Source: Arthrobacter tumbae (GTDB lineage: Bacteria > Actinomycetota > Actinomycetes > Actinomycetales > Micrococcaceae). From it: 64,000 nucleotides of DNA. A program made the translations under genes and the position numbers. Positions 52,446-60,795 of this stretch are shown piece after piece. The DNA lies in NCBI RefSeq assembly GCF_016907495.1, contig NZ_JAFBCC010000001.1:1240001-1304000 (forward strand). Direction: 5' to 3'. Numbering within the stretch: the first letter of the stretch is position 1; each line of letters opens with the position of its first letter. A model generated the notes under the pieces. It did not search any database. It had not been told where the DNA came from and worked only from the letters and a program-made list of their open reading frames with translations.

Positions 52446-52470
52446 CCAAATGAACGGGGAAGGGTGGGGG

Positions 52471-53346
52471 TTATTTGCCGGACAGCTGGTTGATCAGCTT
52501 GAAGAGGCCGGAGTGGTCGAGGCCGCCGTCGCCCGTGTTGACGAGCGAGGCAACCAACTGCGCGACGACGGCACCCAGTGGGGTGGCCACGCCGGCTTCG
52601 CGGGCGGCTGAGGTGACAATGCCGAGATCCTTGTGGTGCAGCGCTAGTCGGAAGCCGGGATCGAAGTTGCGGTCCAGCATCTTCTGACCCTTCTGGTCGA
52701 GCACCTTGGAGCCGGCGAGCCCGCCGCCAAGGACCTTGAGGGCGGCGTCGGTGTCCACGCCGTAGGCCTCGAGGAAGACGATCGCTTCAGACAGGACGCC
52801 GATGTTGACGGCGACAATGAGCTGGTTCGCGGCCTTCACAGTCTGGCCGGAGCCGGACGGACCAACGTGGACGATCGTCTTCCCGACGGCGTTCAGTACG
52901 TCCTGTGCGGCGTCGAAGTCTTCCTTTTCTCCACCGACCATGATCGAGAGGACTGCGTCGATGGCGCCCTGCTCGCCGCCGGAAACCGGCGCGTCCAGCG
53001 GCTTCAGGCCGGCGTCGCGCGCCTGCCTGGAAAGCTCAACCGCGACGTCCGGGCGGATGCTGCTGGCATCGATCCAGAGAGCGCCCTTTTTCGCGTTAGC
53101 GAAGACGCCGTCGTCTCCACTCACTACGCCCTCGACGTCGGGTGAGTCCGGCACCATGGTGATGACGACGTCGGCATCTTTGACTGCGTGAGCAATGCTG
53201 GTTGCCGCCGACCCGCCCTCTGCGACGAGCTTGTCCATCTTGTCCTGGCTGCGGTTGAAGCCGGTGACGGTATGGCCGGCCTTGACGAGATTGATGGCCA
53301 TGGGCAGGCCCATGATGCCGAGTCCGATGACTGTTACTTTGCTCAT
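52471..53346 (-). CDS. glxR: 2-hydroxy-3-oxopropionate (tartronate semialdehyde) reductase
   Basis: A 291-residue beta-hydroxyacid dehydrogenase. The cofactor site is GLGIMGLPMAINL, the substrate motif DAPVSGGEQGA, and the catalytic Lys is in TVKAANQ. AAGGA precedes the ATG at 53346; the longer frame is not conserved. It turns tartronate semialdehyde into glycerate for GlxK. Confidence 0.94.
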   Translation of the reverse strand: MSKVTVIGLGIMGLPMAINLVKAGHTVTGFNRSQDKMDKLVAEGGSAATSIAHAVKDADVVITMVPDSPDVEGVVSGDDGVFANAKKGALWIDASSIRPDVAVELSRQARDAGLKPLDAPVSGGEQGAIDAVLSIMVGGEKEDFDAAQDVLNAVGKTIVHVGPSGSGQTVKAANQLIVAVNIGVLSEAIVFLEAYGVDTDAALKVLGGGLAGSKVLDQKGQKMLDRNFDPGFRLALHHKDLGIVTSAAREAGVATPLGAVVAQLVASLVNTGDGGLDHSGLFKLINQLSGK

Positions 53347-53429
53347 TCTGTTTGTCCTTGAGTGTTGTGCTGGGCCCACGCCCGCCGGGTTCCCTGGCCG
53401 AGCTTGCGAGGTTAGGGAGCGGGTGGGGC

Positions 53430-54218
53430 TTAGCGGGAGGCGTGTTCGCGGATGGTCCAGTTGAAGGCGGTGTCCGCCGGTTCCTTGTACTCGAGACCGA
53501 TGTGGCCCTCGTAACCGAGTTCCCGACTGCGGGAGATCCACTCTCCGAGCGGGAGGTCCCCGCTTCCGGGGGCTCCGCGGCCGGGGGCGTCGGCAATCTG
53601 GATGTGGCCGAAGTCCTTTGCGTGATTCTCGATGACCTGCGCAACGTCATCGCCGTTGACCGCCAGGTGGTAGAAGTCGGCGAGGAGCTTGATGTTGCTC
53701 TTGCCGGTCTTCGCGATCACGTTCAGCGCGTCCTGTGCCGTGAGCAGCGGGTACTTCTCCGCACCGCTGACCGGCTCCAGAAGAACGACGCCGCCGATTG
53801 AAGCGACGGCGTCAGCCGCGAAAGCCAGATTGTCGATGGCGACCGCGTCCTGTTCCTCGGCGCTCACGCCATCGATTCGGTTGCCGTACAGCGCGTTGAA
53901 GGCCTTGCAGCCCAGCCGCTTTCCGATCCCGACGACGACCGGCACGTTCGCGCGGAAGTCATCCTGCCGCTCCGGCCAGGAGACGAGGCCGCGATCGCCG
54001 CCCGGCATGTTGCCGGCGTTGAAGTTGAGGCCGGTGAGCTGAACGCCGGCGTCGGTGATCGCGTTTTCGAAGGCTGTGACGTCTGCGTCTGACGGGGTGG
54101 AGGTTTCGAACGGCCACCAGAACTCGACGGCGTCGAAGCCGGCCTTCTTCGCAGCAGCCGGCCGCTCGAGCAGCGGCAGCTCAATGAGGAGGATGGAGCA
54201 GTTCACGGTGTAGGTCAT
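53430..54218 (-). CDS. hyi: Hydroxypyruvate isomerase
   Basis: A 262-residue xylose-isomerase-like TIM barrel: VNCSILLIELPLLERPAAAKKAGFDAVE at the start, LEPVSGAEKYPL and GHIQIADAPGRGAPG later. It interconverts hydroxypyruvate and tartronate semialdehyde. It is the first gene of the cluster hyi-glxR-gcl-glxK-allB. An upstream TTCC-N7-GGAA site may be the binding site of an IclR-type (AllR-like) regulator. Confidence 0.93.
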   Translation of the reverse strand: MTYTVNCSILLIELPLLERPAAAKKAGFDAVEFWWPFETSTPSDADVTAFENAITDAGVQLTGLNFNAGNMPGGDRGLVSWPERQDDFRANVPVVVGIGKRLGCKAFNALYGNRIDGVSAEEQDAVAIDNLAFAADAVASIGGVVLLEPVSGAEKYPLLTAQDALNVIAKTGKSNIKLLADFYHLAVNGDDVAQVIENHAKDFGHIQIADAPGRGAPGSGDLPLGEWISRSRELGYEGHIGLEYKEPADTAFNWTIREHASR

Positions 54219-54253
54219 CGTCGATCCCTTACGTTCTTTCGGCTTGATCGTTA

Positions 54254-54268
54254 TTCCGTAATGTGGAA
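54254..54268. promoter_or_regulatory. Candidate IclR/AllR-type operator before hyi
   Basis: TTCC-GTAATGT-GGAA in an AT-rich stretch. The symmetry suits IclR-family operators; no such regulator is in the window. Confidence 0.3.
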
Positions 54269-54330
54269 GTAACTTTCTGTCTAATGAAATGGTAGGGGTT
54301 GGATGTGACGTGAGTCAACCGGGCCCGGGA

Positions 54331-54398
54331 CAGAAACTGCCCGGAGGTGCAGGGACGCCGCTTCGAAGCGGCAGTCGTGCACCTCCCGGCAGTTTCTG
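54331..54398. repeat. TTCGAA-centred palindrome, copy 3
   Basis: CAGAAACTGCC and GGCAGTTTCTG enclose GGAGGTGCAGGG and its near mirror around GCCGCTTCGAAGCGGC. It lies between the pseudogene end and the hyi promoter region. Confidence 0.85.
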
Positions 54399-54432
54399 GG
54401 ATTGAGGAGCGGGACGTGGAGGTGCGGAGCCG

Positions 54433-55378
54433 TCACGCTGCCTGCCTGGCCTCTGCCCGTTGAATCGCGCCCAGGATCCTGTCCTTGAGGCGAGCCTCGT
54501 CGAAAAGGTCCTTCCACTCGATGCGGATGAACGTCCACCCTTGCTCCATCAGGGCCCTCTCCCGCCGCCGCTCCTGAAAGAGCACCTCCTCAGTGGGGGC
54601 GTAGTCGAAGTACTTCGTTCGGCCGTCGAACTCCAGCGCGAGCTTGATGCCCTCCCAGGCGAAATCCAGTCGGTGCACTCCATTGTGCGTACGGACTGGT
54701 GAATTGTTGGACCGGCATCGGCAGGCACATCTTCCTCAGGAAGTACCAGGTGAGCGTCTCCCCTGGAGATTCCGACAGCGCACTGGCATGCGCCACAACC
54801 TTCCTGGCCCTGGCGACACCCTTGTAGCCGGCCAAACGCTCGATGGTCTTCCAGATCAGTTCCGGATTTGCGCCGAGGTGAAGCGCATGCTCAGCGATGA
54901 CCAGGGCCTGCTTGAAGGGGAGTATGCGAGCGCAATCGACCACCGTACGCTCCAGGGACGTGACCCGAAGGTTGGCACGACGCGTCACTTCGAATGGCTC
55001 CAGCCGTGCCTGATGATTCCGGACGTCCGATGCGTGACTTGTCGCAGAGATATTCGACGGCTGCGTCAGGTGAATGACCGAGTCAACCTCCCAGAGGTAG
55101 AGCCCGTGGGCCCGGGCAGCAGTGGTGTGGCTGTACGTTCCGGACCCTGAACCCGTTGCAACCGTGGCGTTCCTGTGGGCATGAATCAGTCGGAGAGCGC
55201 TGGTGCTCGGCGACAGCTTCTTCCAGGCTTTGGCTGACATGTAACAGCCCCTTCGAAGCCGCACGAGCTGGCCCGACTTCACCAGAGTTTGAATGTTGCG
55301 CTTCGTCAGCCCCCTGTCCATGAGCGTCTCAGTGAGCCAGAGAGCGTCGCCGCCGGTGAGCCATTCAGTCGATTTCAC
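54433..55378 (-). pseudogene. Frameshifted AbiEi-type/DUF559 protein gene
   Basis: Two overlapping reverse frames make up one gene. The first (55378 down to about 54700) encodes an N-terminal winged-helix AbiEi-like antitoxin domain (ALWLTETLMDRGLTKRNIQT) and a conserved middle (SLERTVVDCARILPFKQALV). After MPVQQFT the frame becomes unrelated, while the next frame continues with VHRLDFAWEGIKLALEFDG, a DUF559/very-short-patch-repair-type nuclease-like domain that ends at 54433. One extra base, or two missing, near 54695-54705 explains it. The intact homologue would be about 310 residues. It could be a true mutation or a sequencing error. Confidence 0.82.
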
Positions 55379-55679
55379 CCTTCAAGGATGGAAGGTCGTC
55401 GGGTCCCGCGGGCCAAGTACTTGGCGTATGTGGATAAGTCCGCGAGGACACCAACCCAGGAACTGCCCGGAGGTGCAGGGCCGCCGCTTCGAACCGGCAG
55501 CCCTGCACCTCCGGGCAGTTTCTTCGGGCTACACGCTGCACGCCGCACAGGTCACCCGTGCGGCGTGCGTCACCCGTCACACCGCGCGTGTCATCCGCCC
55601 GCGTCCCGTCACACCGCACACCGCGCGGGCGGCACCCTGGGTCCCGGCGCGATAGCCTTAAGGGCAGGAGAGGGGTCCG
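55379..55679. other. Intergenic stretch carrying palindrome copy 4
   Basis: A region of 301 bases between divergent genes. It holds a TTCGAA palindrome (55457-55524) and a run of CGCACAC/GCGCGTGT-rich sequence (55540-55630). No gene is seen. Confidence 0.6.
55457..55524. repeat. TTCGAA-centred palindrome, copy 4
   Basis: GGAACTGCCCGGAGGTGCAGGG and CCCTGCACCTCCGGGCAGTT are near-perfect arms around CGCTTCGAACCGG. This copy lies upstream of both flanking genes, so it cannot be a terminator for either. Confidence 0.85.
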
Positions 55680-55976
55680 ATGCAACGCGCGCACAGGAAC
55701 GACGACGTAACGCCAATGATTGAGTGGCCACGGCCCTTGAGCCCGCAGGCACTCAAGATCATCAAGAACGTTCTGCTGGGCGCGCTGGTTGTCACTGCGC
55801 TCGTGCAGATCATTCCGTTTCAAGTGCTCGGCGGGCTCGCCAATCACCTCTTCACTATTCTCCTCCTCCTGTCCTGGGCAGGACCGGCGCGGCGGTTCCT
55901 GCGGCGCCGTGCGGCTGAACGCAACGGCGGCCGCAATGAGGAACGCGAGGGACCGGCTACGCCGGAGGAAAAGTAA
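55680..55976 (+). CDS. Small membrane protein of unknown function
   Basis: A 98-residue protein with two hydrophobic segments (about 30-50 and 52-68) and a basic, charged C-terminal tail (RRFLRRRAAERNGG). GGAGAGG lies before the ATG at 55680; an internal ATG at 55716 is a possible alternative. Its family is not recognised. Confidence 0.65.
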   Translation: MQRAHRNDDVTPMIEWPRPLSPQALKIIKNVLLGALVVTALVQIIPFQVLGGLANHLFTILLLLSWAGPARRFLRRRAAERNGGRNEEREGPATPEEK

Positions 55977-56062
55977 CCGGACTGAAGTAGCCGCACGAAA
56001 AGTAGTCTCAGGAAAAGTAACCGGAGCTGAAGCAGCCCGAGGCTGAGGTACCCGGAGCTGAA

Positions 56063-58873
56063 TCAGGCGTCAGGAACCAGGAACTCGCTGACGGTCACGC
56101 CCCCTTCAAGCACCAGGCGGACCACCACGGGCATCTCACCAAGACGCCCGGCAAGAGGAATCTCAACGTCCCCGGTGTACCCGGCCGCAACCGGCGCCGC
56201 ACCCCATTCCCGCCAAGTATCCGCAGGCCCGGGAACCAGGATCCGCAGCGCTCCACCGGCACTCCTGGCAACCCGCACCGCCACTGACGCCGGCGCTGAG
56301 CCATCCCATCCGCGATACGTCAGCGTTCCCCGCAAAAGCGCGGAATCAGCGACGGTCACCTCCGTCCCCTGCAGCCGCGACTCCGGCACCAGGAGGGCGT
56401 TTGCGGATTCGTCGAACAGCTCCGCCCGAACCCAGGCGCCACGCGTCCGCACCGGACTACCCGAACCGCCCTCCTCGAGAGCAACCGCCAACGGCAGATC
56501 TTCCGCGGAACGCCCAATCAGCAGCCAATACGTTCCCGGCTCCACCAGCATTCGCCCCGCAGCCGGACTGAACGTCGCAAGCTTCTCCTCGTCCACCGGA
56601 ATCGAAACCACCGTCCGCTCCCCCGGCGCCAGCGACACCCTCGCGTGCGCAATCAGCCGCCGCCGCGGGTACCCGGGCAGATCCGAGGTGGCATACACCT
56701 GCACCAGTTCATGCACGTCCCGCCCGCCGGCGTTCAGCAGGGACACCGCAAGCACGCCCTCACCATACGAAGCCGACTCGTACTCCACAGCTGCGTAGCC
56801 CAGCCCGTGACCCAACGGGAAGAGCGGCTCAGCCGCGCTGTAGTGATACGTCGACCGGGAACCGATGATGTCGTAGTCGAGGATGTCCGCGAGATCCTCA
56901 TCCCGGGCCCACCACGTCTGCGGCAGCCGCCCGGACGGTTCATGATCCCCGCTCAACACATCCACCACGCCGCGCCCGAGTTCCTGCCCTCCGTGCGAGG
57001 ACCACACAATTGCCGGCACCTCCGCCAGCTCCCCGAGCGCGTAGGGGTAGGACGAGACGATCACCAGCACGGTCCGCGGGTTCGCCTCCCGCACCACCCG
57101 GATCAGCTCCTGCTCACTCTGCGGCAGGTCCAGCGTGGTTCGGTCGATCGTCTCCCGCCCGCCCAGGTGCGGATCATTACCGACGACGACGACGGCGACA
57201 CCTGCCGACGCCGCAGCCTTGCGTGCCGCTTCGGTACCGGACCGGATGGTGCGCAGGGTGAAGCGGTCGGCGTCCTGCTCGGATCCCGGAACGAGCACGG
57301 CGCTGCCTGTTCCTTCCTCCATCCGCACCCACTTTCCGGAGGCAACGTGCCGCACGGCGGCAGACCCATCGGTCGAGCGGTGCAGCGCGAACGTCTCCTG
57401 CACCACCCAGCCGCCGACCCGCTCCGACGTTGCACGGAGATACCCGCTCTCCCCGGAAACGAAGCGCCCGCTCACCGAGGAGCGCAGCGTGCACTCGCCA
57501 TTACCCCAGTCCTTCAGCACCAGGGACTCGGCAGGACCCGGAGAGCCTGCGGATGCAGTCAGCGCCGCGGAACCCTCGGGCACGCCCAGGTACCGATTGG
57601 TGCGGATGCTGCGAAGCGCAACGACGTCCAGCCCTTCTTCCGCGACCACGCTGCCGTACCGTTCCTCAAGGCCCGCCGCGATACTCACGGGATTCACCAG
57701 CGTTCCGCTGTACCAGTCGCTGAGCACGTGGGGCCCCAGGGATCCGATGACGGCGATGGTTCCAGGCGCGTCACCCAGCGGCAGGACCGGCCCCGCATCA
57801 CCCGCCGCATCTTCTGAGCCATCAACCGCCGCGTTCCGAAGAACCACAACGGACTTGCGCGCAGCCTCCCGGGCCAGCGCCGCGTGCTCGGAAGTCAGCA
57901 GCGCCTCAGCCGCAATCGATCCATACACGCCGCCGTCGGGCTCGAACTCACCCGTGCGTTCACGCAGCGTGAGCAGGCGAAGGACCGCCGCGTCGATATC
58001 CGCGGCAGAAATGAGCCCGCGGTCCAGCGCCTCCTCAAGGTAGGCAATGGACGGTGCGGAGTCGTCGCCGTCGTCCGTGAAACTGTCGACGCCGGCGCGG
58101 AGGGCTGCTGCGTAGGCGGACGCGCCGTCGTCGAAATACTTCTCCGCCGTGAACAGCGAGGACGGTGCGCCCGCGTCCGTCACGATCGCAAGGGAGTCCC
58201 CGTTCCGCCACGTGCGCAGATGCCCGGCCACCAGATCGGACACATGCGCAGGCCGACCATTGACCAGGTTGTAGGAAAGCATGACGGCGCCCGCGGCCCC
58301 CGATTCGATGGGCAGCCGGTAGGCGGGCAGCTCGTACTCATGAAGGACGCGCGGCGGCAGTTGGCTCGAGGTCACATTGCGGTCGCGCTCATTGTTGTAG
58401 CCGAGGAAGTGCTTCAGCGTGGGGACGGTCAGCCACTGCTCGGCGTGGTCGCCCCTCAGGCCTTCACAGTAAGCCGTGGCCAGCGAAGCGGTGAGCGCGG
58501 AGTCCTCCGAAAAGCCCTCCTCGTTCCGCCCCCACAGCGGGTGCCGGAGCGGATTGACCACGGGCGCCCAGACGTTGAGGCTCACGGTCGGATCGGCGGC
58601 CTTCTTTGCGCGCATCTCCACGCCGACCGCCCGCCCTACGCGCCGCAGTAGATCCTCGTCCCAGGTTGCCGCGAGACCGACCGTCTGCGGGAAAATCGTC
58701 GCATCCCCGAGCCAGGCCACGCCGTGCGCCGCCTCCGCGCCGGTATGGAAGTAGGCCAGCCCGGCGTCGGGAACCGCCGGTGAGTGCTGGTGGAGCAGCG
58801 CGATCTTTTCCGCCTGGGAGAGCGTTGCGAGGATACTCTCTGCGGTCCGGACGGCAAGTTGGGTTTCGGTCAC
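56063..58873 (-). CDS. GH3 beta-glycosidase with inserted fascin-like domain
   Basis: A 936-residue GH3 enzyme without a signal peptide, so intracellular. The barrel domain has Lys154-His155 (TLKHFLGYN) and nucleophile Asp233 (AIVTDAGAPSS). The second domain has GGRETIDRTTLDLP, with Glu574 as the likely acid/base. Between its two halves (about 417-542) sits a beta-trefoil, fascin-like insert (SIRTNRYLGVPEG, SSVSGRFVSGESGYL). A fibronectin III-like and a CBM6-like C-terminus follow. It is probably a beta-xylosidase or beta-glucosidase. It is divergent from the importer genes and shares the LacI operator type. Confidence 0.9.
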   Translation of the reverse strand: MTETQLAVRTAESILATLSQAEKIALLHQHSPAVPDAGLAYFHTGAEAAHGVAWLGDATIFPQTVGLAATWDEDLLRRVGRAVGVEMRAKKAADPTVSLNVWAPVVNPLRHPLWGRNEEGFSEDSALTASLATAYCEGLRGDHAEQWLTVPTLKHFLGYNNERDRNVTSSQLPPRVLHEYELPAYRLPIESGAAGAVMLSYNLVNGRPAHVSDLVAGHLRTWRNGDSLAIVTDAGAPSSLFTAEKYFDDGASAYAAALRAGVDSFTDDGDDSAPSIAYLEEALDRGLISAADIDAAVLRLLTLRERTGEFEPDGGVYGSIAAEALLTSEHAALAREAARKSVVVLRNAAVDGSEDAAGDAGPVLPLGDAPGTIAVIGSLGPHVLSDWYSGTLVNPVSIAAGLEERYGSVVAEEGLDVVALRSIRTNRYLGVPEGSAALTASAGSPGPAESLVLKDWGNGECTLRSSVSGRFVSGESGYLRATSERVGGWVVQETFALHRSTDGSAAVRHVASGKWVRMEEGTGSAVLVPGSEQDADRFTLRTIRSGTEAARKAAASAGVAVVVVGNDPHLGGRETIDRTTLDLPQSEQELIRVVREANPRTVLVIVSSYPYALGELAEVPAIVWSSHGGQELGRGVVDVLSGDHEPSGRLPQTWWARDEDLADILDYDIIGSRSTYHYSAAEPLFPLGHGLGYAAVEYESASYGEGVLAVSLLNAGGRDVHELVQVYATSDLPGYPRRRLIAHARVSLAPGERTVVSIPVDEEKLATFSPAAGRMLVEPGTYWLLIGRSAEDLPLAVALEEGGSGSPVRTRGAWVRAELFDESANALLVPESRLQGTEVTVADSALLRGTLTYRGWDGSAPASVAVRVARSAGGALRILVPGPADTWREWGAAPVAAGYTGDVEIPLAGRLGEMPVVVRLVLEGGVTVSEFLVPDA

Positions 58874-58900
58874 GAAGGGTTCCGATCACTGAAGGAGTTG

Positions 58901-58914
58901 TTTAAGCGCTTGCA
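58901..58914. promoter_or_regulatory. AAGCGCTT operator at the GH3 promoter
   Basis: TTTAAGCGCTTGCA: the core AAGCGCTT is symmetrical. It lies 28 bases before the GH3 start. Confidence 0.6.
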
Positions 58915-58973
58915 CAGCGTTCTTCGACCACCATGCTGACATCACGCGCTGTGATACGCAACACAATTTCCTC

Positions 58974-59024
58974 TTGTCTCAGAACGGAAGATGCCCTACG
59001 GTTGGATCAATCGAAGCGCTTCGA
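58974..59024 (+). promoter_or_regulatory. Promoter and operator of the LplA-type importer operon
   Basis: TTGTCT (58974-58979) and TACGGT (58997-59002) are 17 bases apart. TCGAAGCGCTTCGA, a perfect 14-bp palindrome, lies at 59011-59024 over the start-point region, suiting repression by the LacI protein encoded at 62.7 kb. Confidence 0.75.
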
Positions 59025-59112
59025 CTAATTGAAGAGCCGACGCGCCGCCTATTCGAATTGCAAAACCCCCATTGCGCCCCTACCGGCGCGCCTGGACACG
59101 AAGGAGTGCACC

Positions 59113-60786
59113 ATGCCAAACATCCCGGAAGCCCTCGACGGCACCATCACCCGCAAGCCCTTCGGCCGCCGGTCCTTCCTCGGCCTGCTGGGCGGAGCGG
59201 CTTTCTTTGCCGCTTCCCCGGCGCTGTTGACCGCCTGCAGCACCGGCGCGTCAGCTCCGCAGGCGACGACGGCGGGCGGGCTGGCGGATGCCGTCGCCAA
59301 GCTCGTGCCCAAGTACATCCCGATGAACCTGGTCCAGCCGGACATCCCGGGCGTCAGCGGTTCCACGCCGGGCTTCACCACCATCCCCACCACACTGGTC
59401 AAGTCCGTATCGAAGGCTCCCGGGAGCGGCGGCACCTACACGGCAATGTCGCCGGCGTGGTGGGCCATTCCGCGCGGACTGCCGGACAACGCGTACTACC
59501 AGGCGGTGAACGAGCGCCTCGGCGCCACCGTCGAATTCCAGGCCAATGACGGCAACACCTACGGCGACAAGATCCAGACCGTGCTCGCTTCGCCGCGCGA
59601 CGTTCCCGACTGGGTGGTCATCCCCTCCTGGAACATCCCGCCGCGTTTCGGGCAGGCTGCCAAGGGCCTGTTCACGGACCTCTCCCCCTATCTCGCGGGC
59701 GATAAGGTCGAGAAGTACCCCAACCTGGCCAACATTCCGACGGCGGCGTGGAAGTACAGCTGCTTCGAGGGCGGCCTCTACGGACTGCCCATGCCTACGC
59801 CGCTGGTCAATGACGCGTTCTTCTACCGCACTGACCTGTTCGAGGAGATGGGCCTTGAGCAGCCGAAGACCGCGGATGAGTACATCGCCGTGGCCAAGGA
59901 AATCACTGACCCGTCGAAGAACCGCTGGGGTTCGGAGGACGTCTGGAACGGCGCCCAGCTGATGCACGGGGTCGTCCCCAAGTGGAAGCTCGTGGACGGC
60001 ACGCTGGTGAACAAGTTCGAGACCGAGGAATACCGCGCCGCCCTCGAATGGATCATCAAGCTCTTCAAGTCCGGTGCCGTCCACCCCGACGCCGTTGCGG
60101 GCAACGCCCAGCAGGCAAAGCCACGTTTCGAATCAGGCGCCACGCTGATGACGGTCGACGGCGTCGGCGGCTGGCACGAGGCACTCGGCCGCGTGTTGCC
60201 CACCAACCCGGACTTCAATATGCAGCCGATGGACTTCTTCGCGCCCGACGGCGGCGATCCGGTTCTCTTCAGCGGCCAACCGGCCGGAATCTTCAGTTTC
60301 ATCAAGAAGACCGAGGACACCGCGAGGATCGAGGAACTGCTGGCACTGGCGAACTTCATGGCCGCACCCTTCGGCACGGAGGAGAACCTCCTCATCACCA
60401 GCGGAGTCGAGGGCAAGCACTTCGAGCGCGATGACCAGAACATCCCGCAGATGACTGACCTCGGCCGCGCGGAAGTCACGAGCACGTACCAGTTCCTCGT
60501 CAGCCCGCCCACCGTCAACTCGCAGGTCCAGTACCCCGGCTTCGTCGAAGCCAAAACCGAGTGGGAGGCCCGCCAGGCCCCCTTCGTCCAGGAGGATGTC
60601 TTCTTCGGGATGCAGATCCAGGAGCCGCCGCAGTACGGTTCCCTCGGTGCACCCTTCGATGACCTGGCCAAGGACATCGCCCGCGGCCGCAAGAGCCTCA
60701 CGGACCTCGATTCCGAGATTGCCACCTGGAAGCAGAACGGCGGCGAAAAGCTCCGCGAGTTCTACGCCGGCTTTCTGACCGCATAA
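59113..60786 (+). CDS. Sugar-binding lipoprotein (LplA type)
   Basis: A 557-residue extracellular binding protein of the long LplA/AlgQ-like class. The signal peptide has a twin-arginine start (GRRSFLGLLGG, Arg19-Arg20) and lipobox Cys42 (LLTAC), so Tat export of a lipoprotein is likely. AAGGAG is 6 nt before the ATG at 59113. Its ligand is probably a xyloglucan-type oligosaccharide, as inferred from the neighbouring GH3 and GH31 genes. Confidence 0.92.
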   Translation: MPNIPEALDGTITRKPFGRRSFLGLLGGAAFFAASPALLTACSTGASAPQATTAGGLADAVAKLVPKYIPMNLVQPDIPGVSGSTPGFTTIPTTLVKSVSKAPGSGGTYTAMSPAWWAIPRGLPDNAYYQAVNERLGATVEFQANDGNTYGDKIQTVLASPRDVPDWVVIPSWNIPPRFGQAAKGLFTDLSPYLAGDKVEKYPNLANIPTAAWKYSCFEGGLYGLPMPTPLVNDAFFYRTDLFEEMGLEQPKTADEYIAVAKEITDPSKNRWGSEDVWNGAQLMHGVVPKWKLVDGTLVNKFETEEYRAALEWIIKLFKSGAVHPDAVAGNAQQAKPRFESGATLMTVDGVGGWHEALGRVLPTNPDFNMQPMDFFAPDGGDPVLFSGQPAGIFSFIKKTEDTARIEELLALANFMAAPFGTEENLLITSGVEGKHFERDDQNIPQMTDLGRAEVTSTYQFLVSPPTVNSQVQYPGFVEAKTEWEARQAPFVQEDVFFGMQIQEPPQYGSLGAPFDDLAKDIARGRKSLTDLDSEIATWKQNGGEKLREFYAGFLTA

Positions 60787-60795
60787 ACACCGGCC

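Noticed and set aside
52363..55679. Transposon or insertion sequence around the repeats near 52-55.6 kb
   Set aside because: No transposase, terminal inverted repeats with target duplication, or integrase is visible; only palindromic elements are seen.
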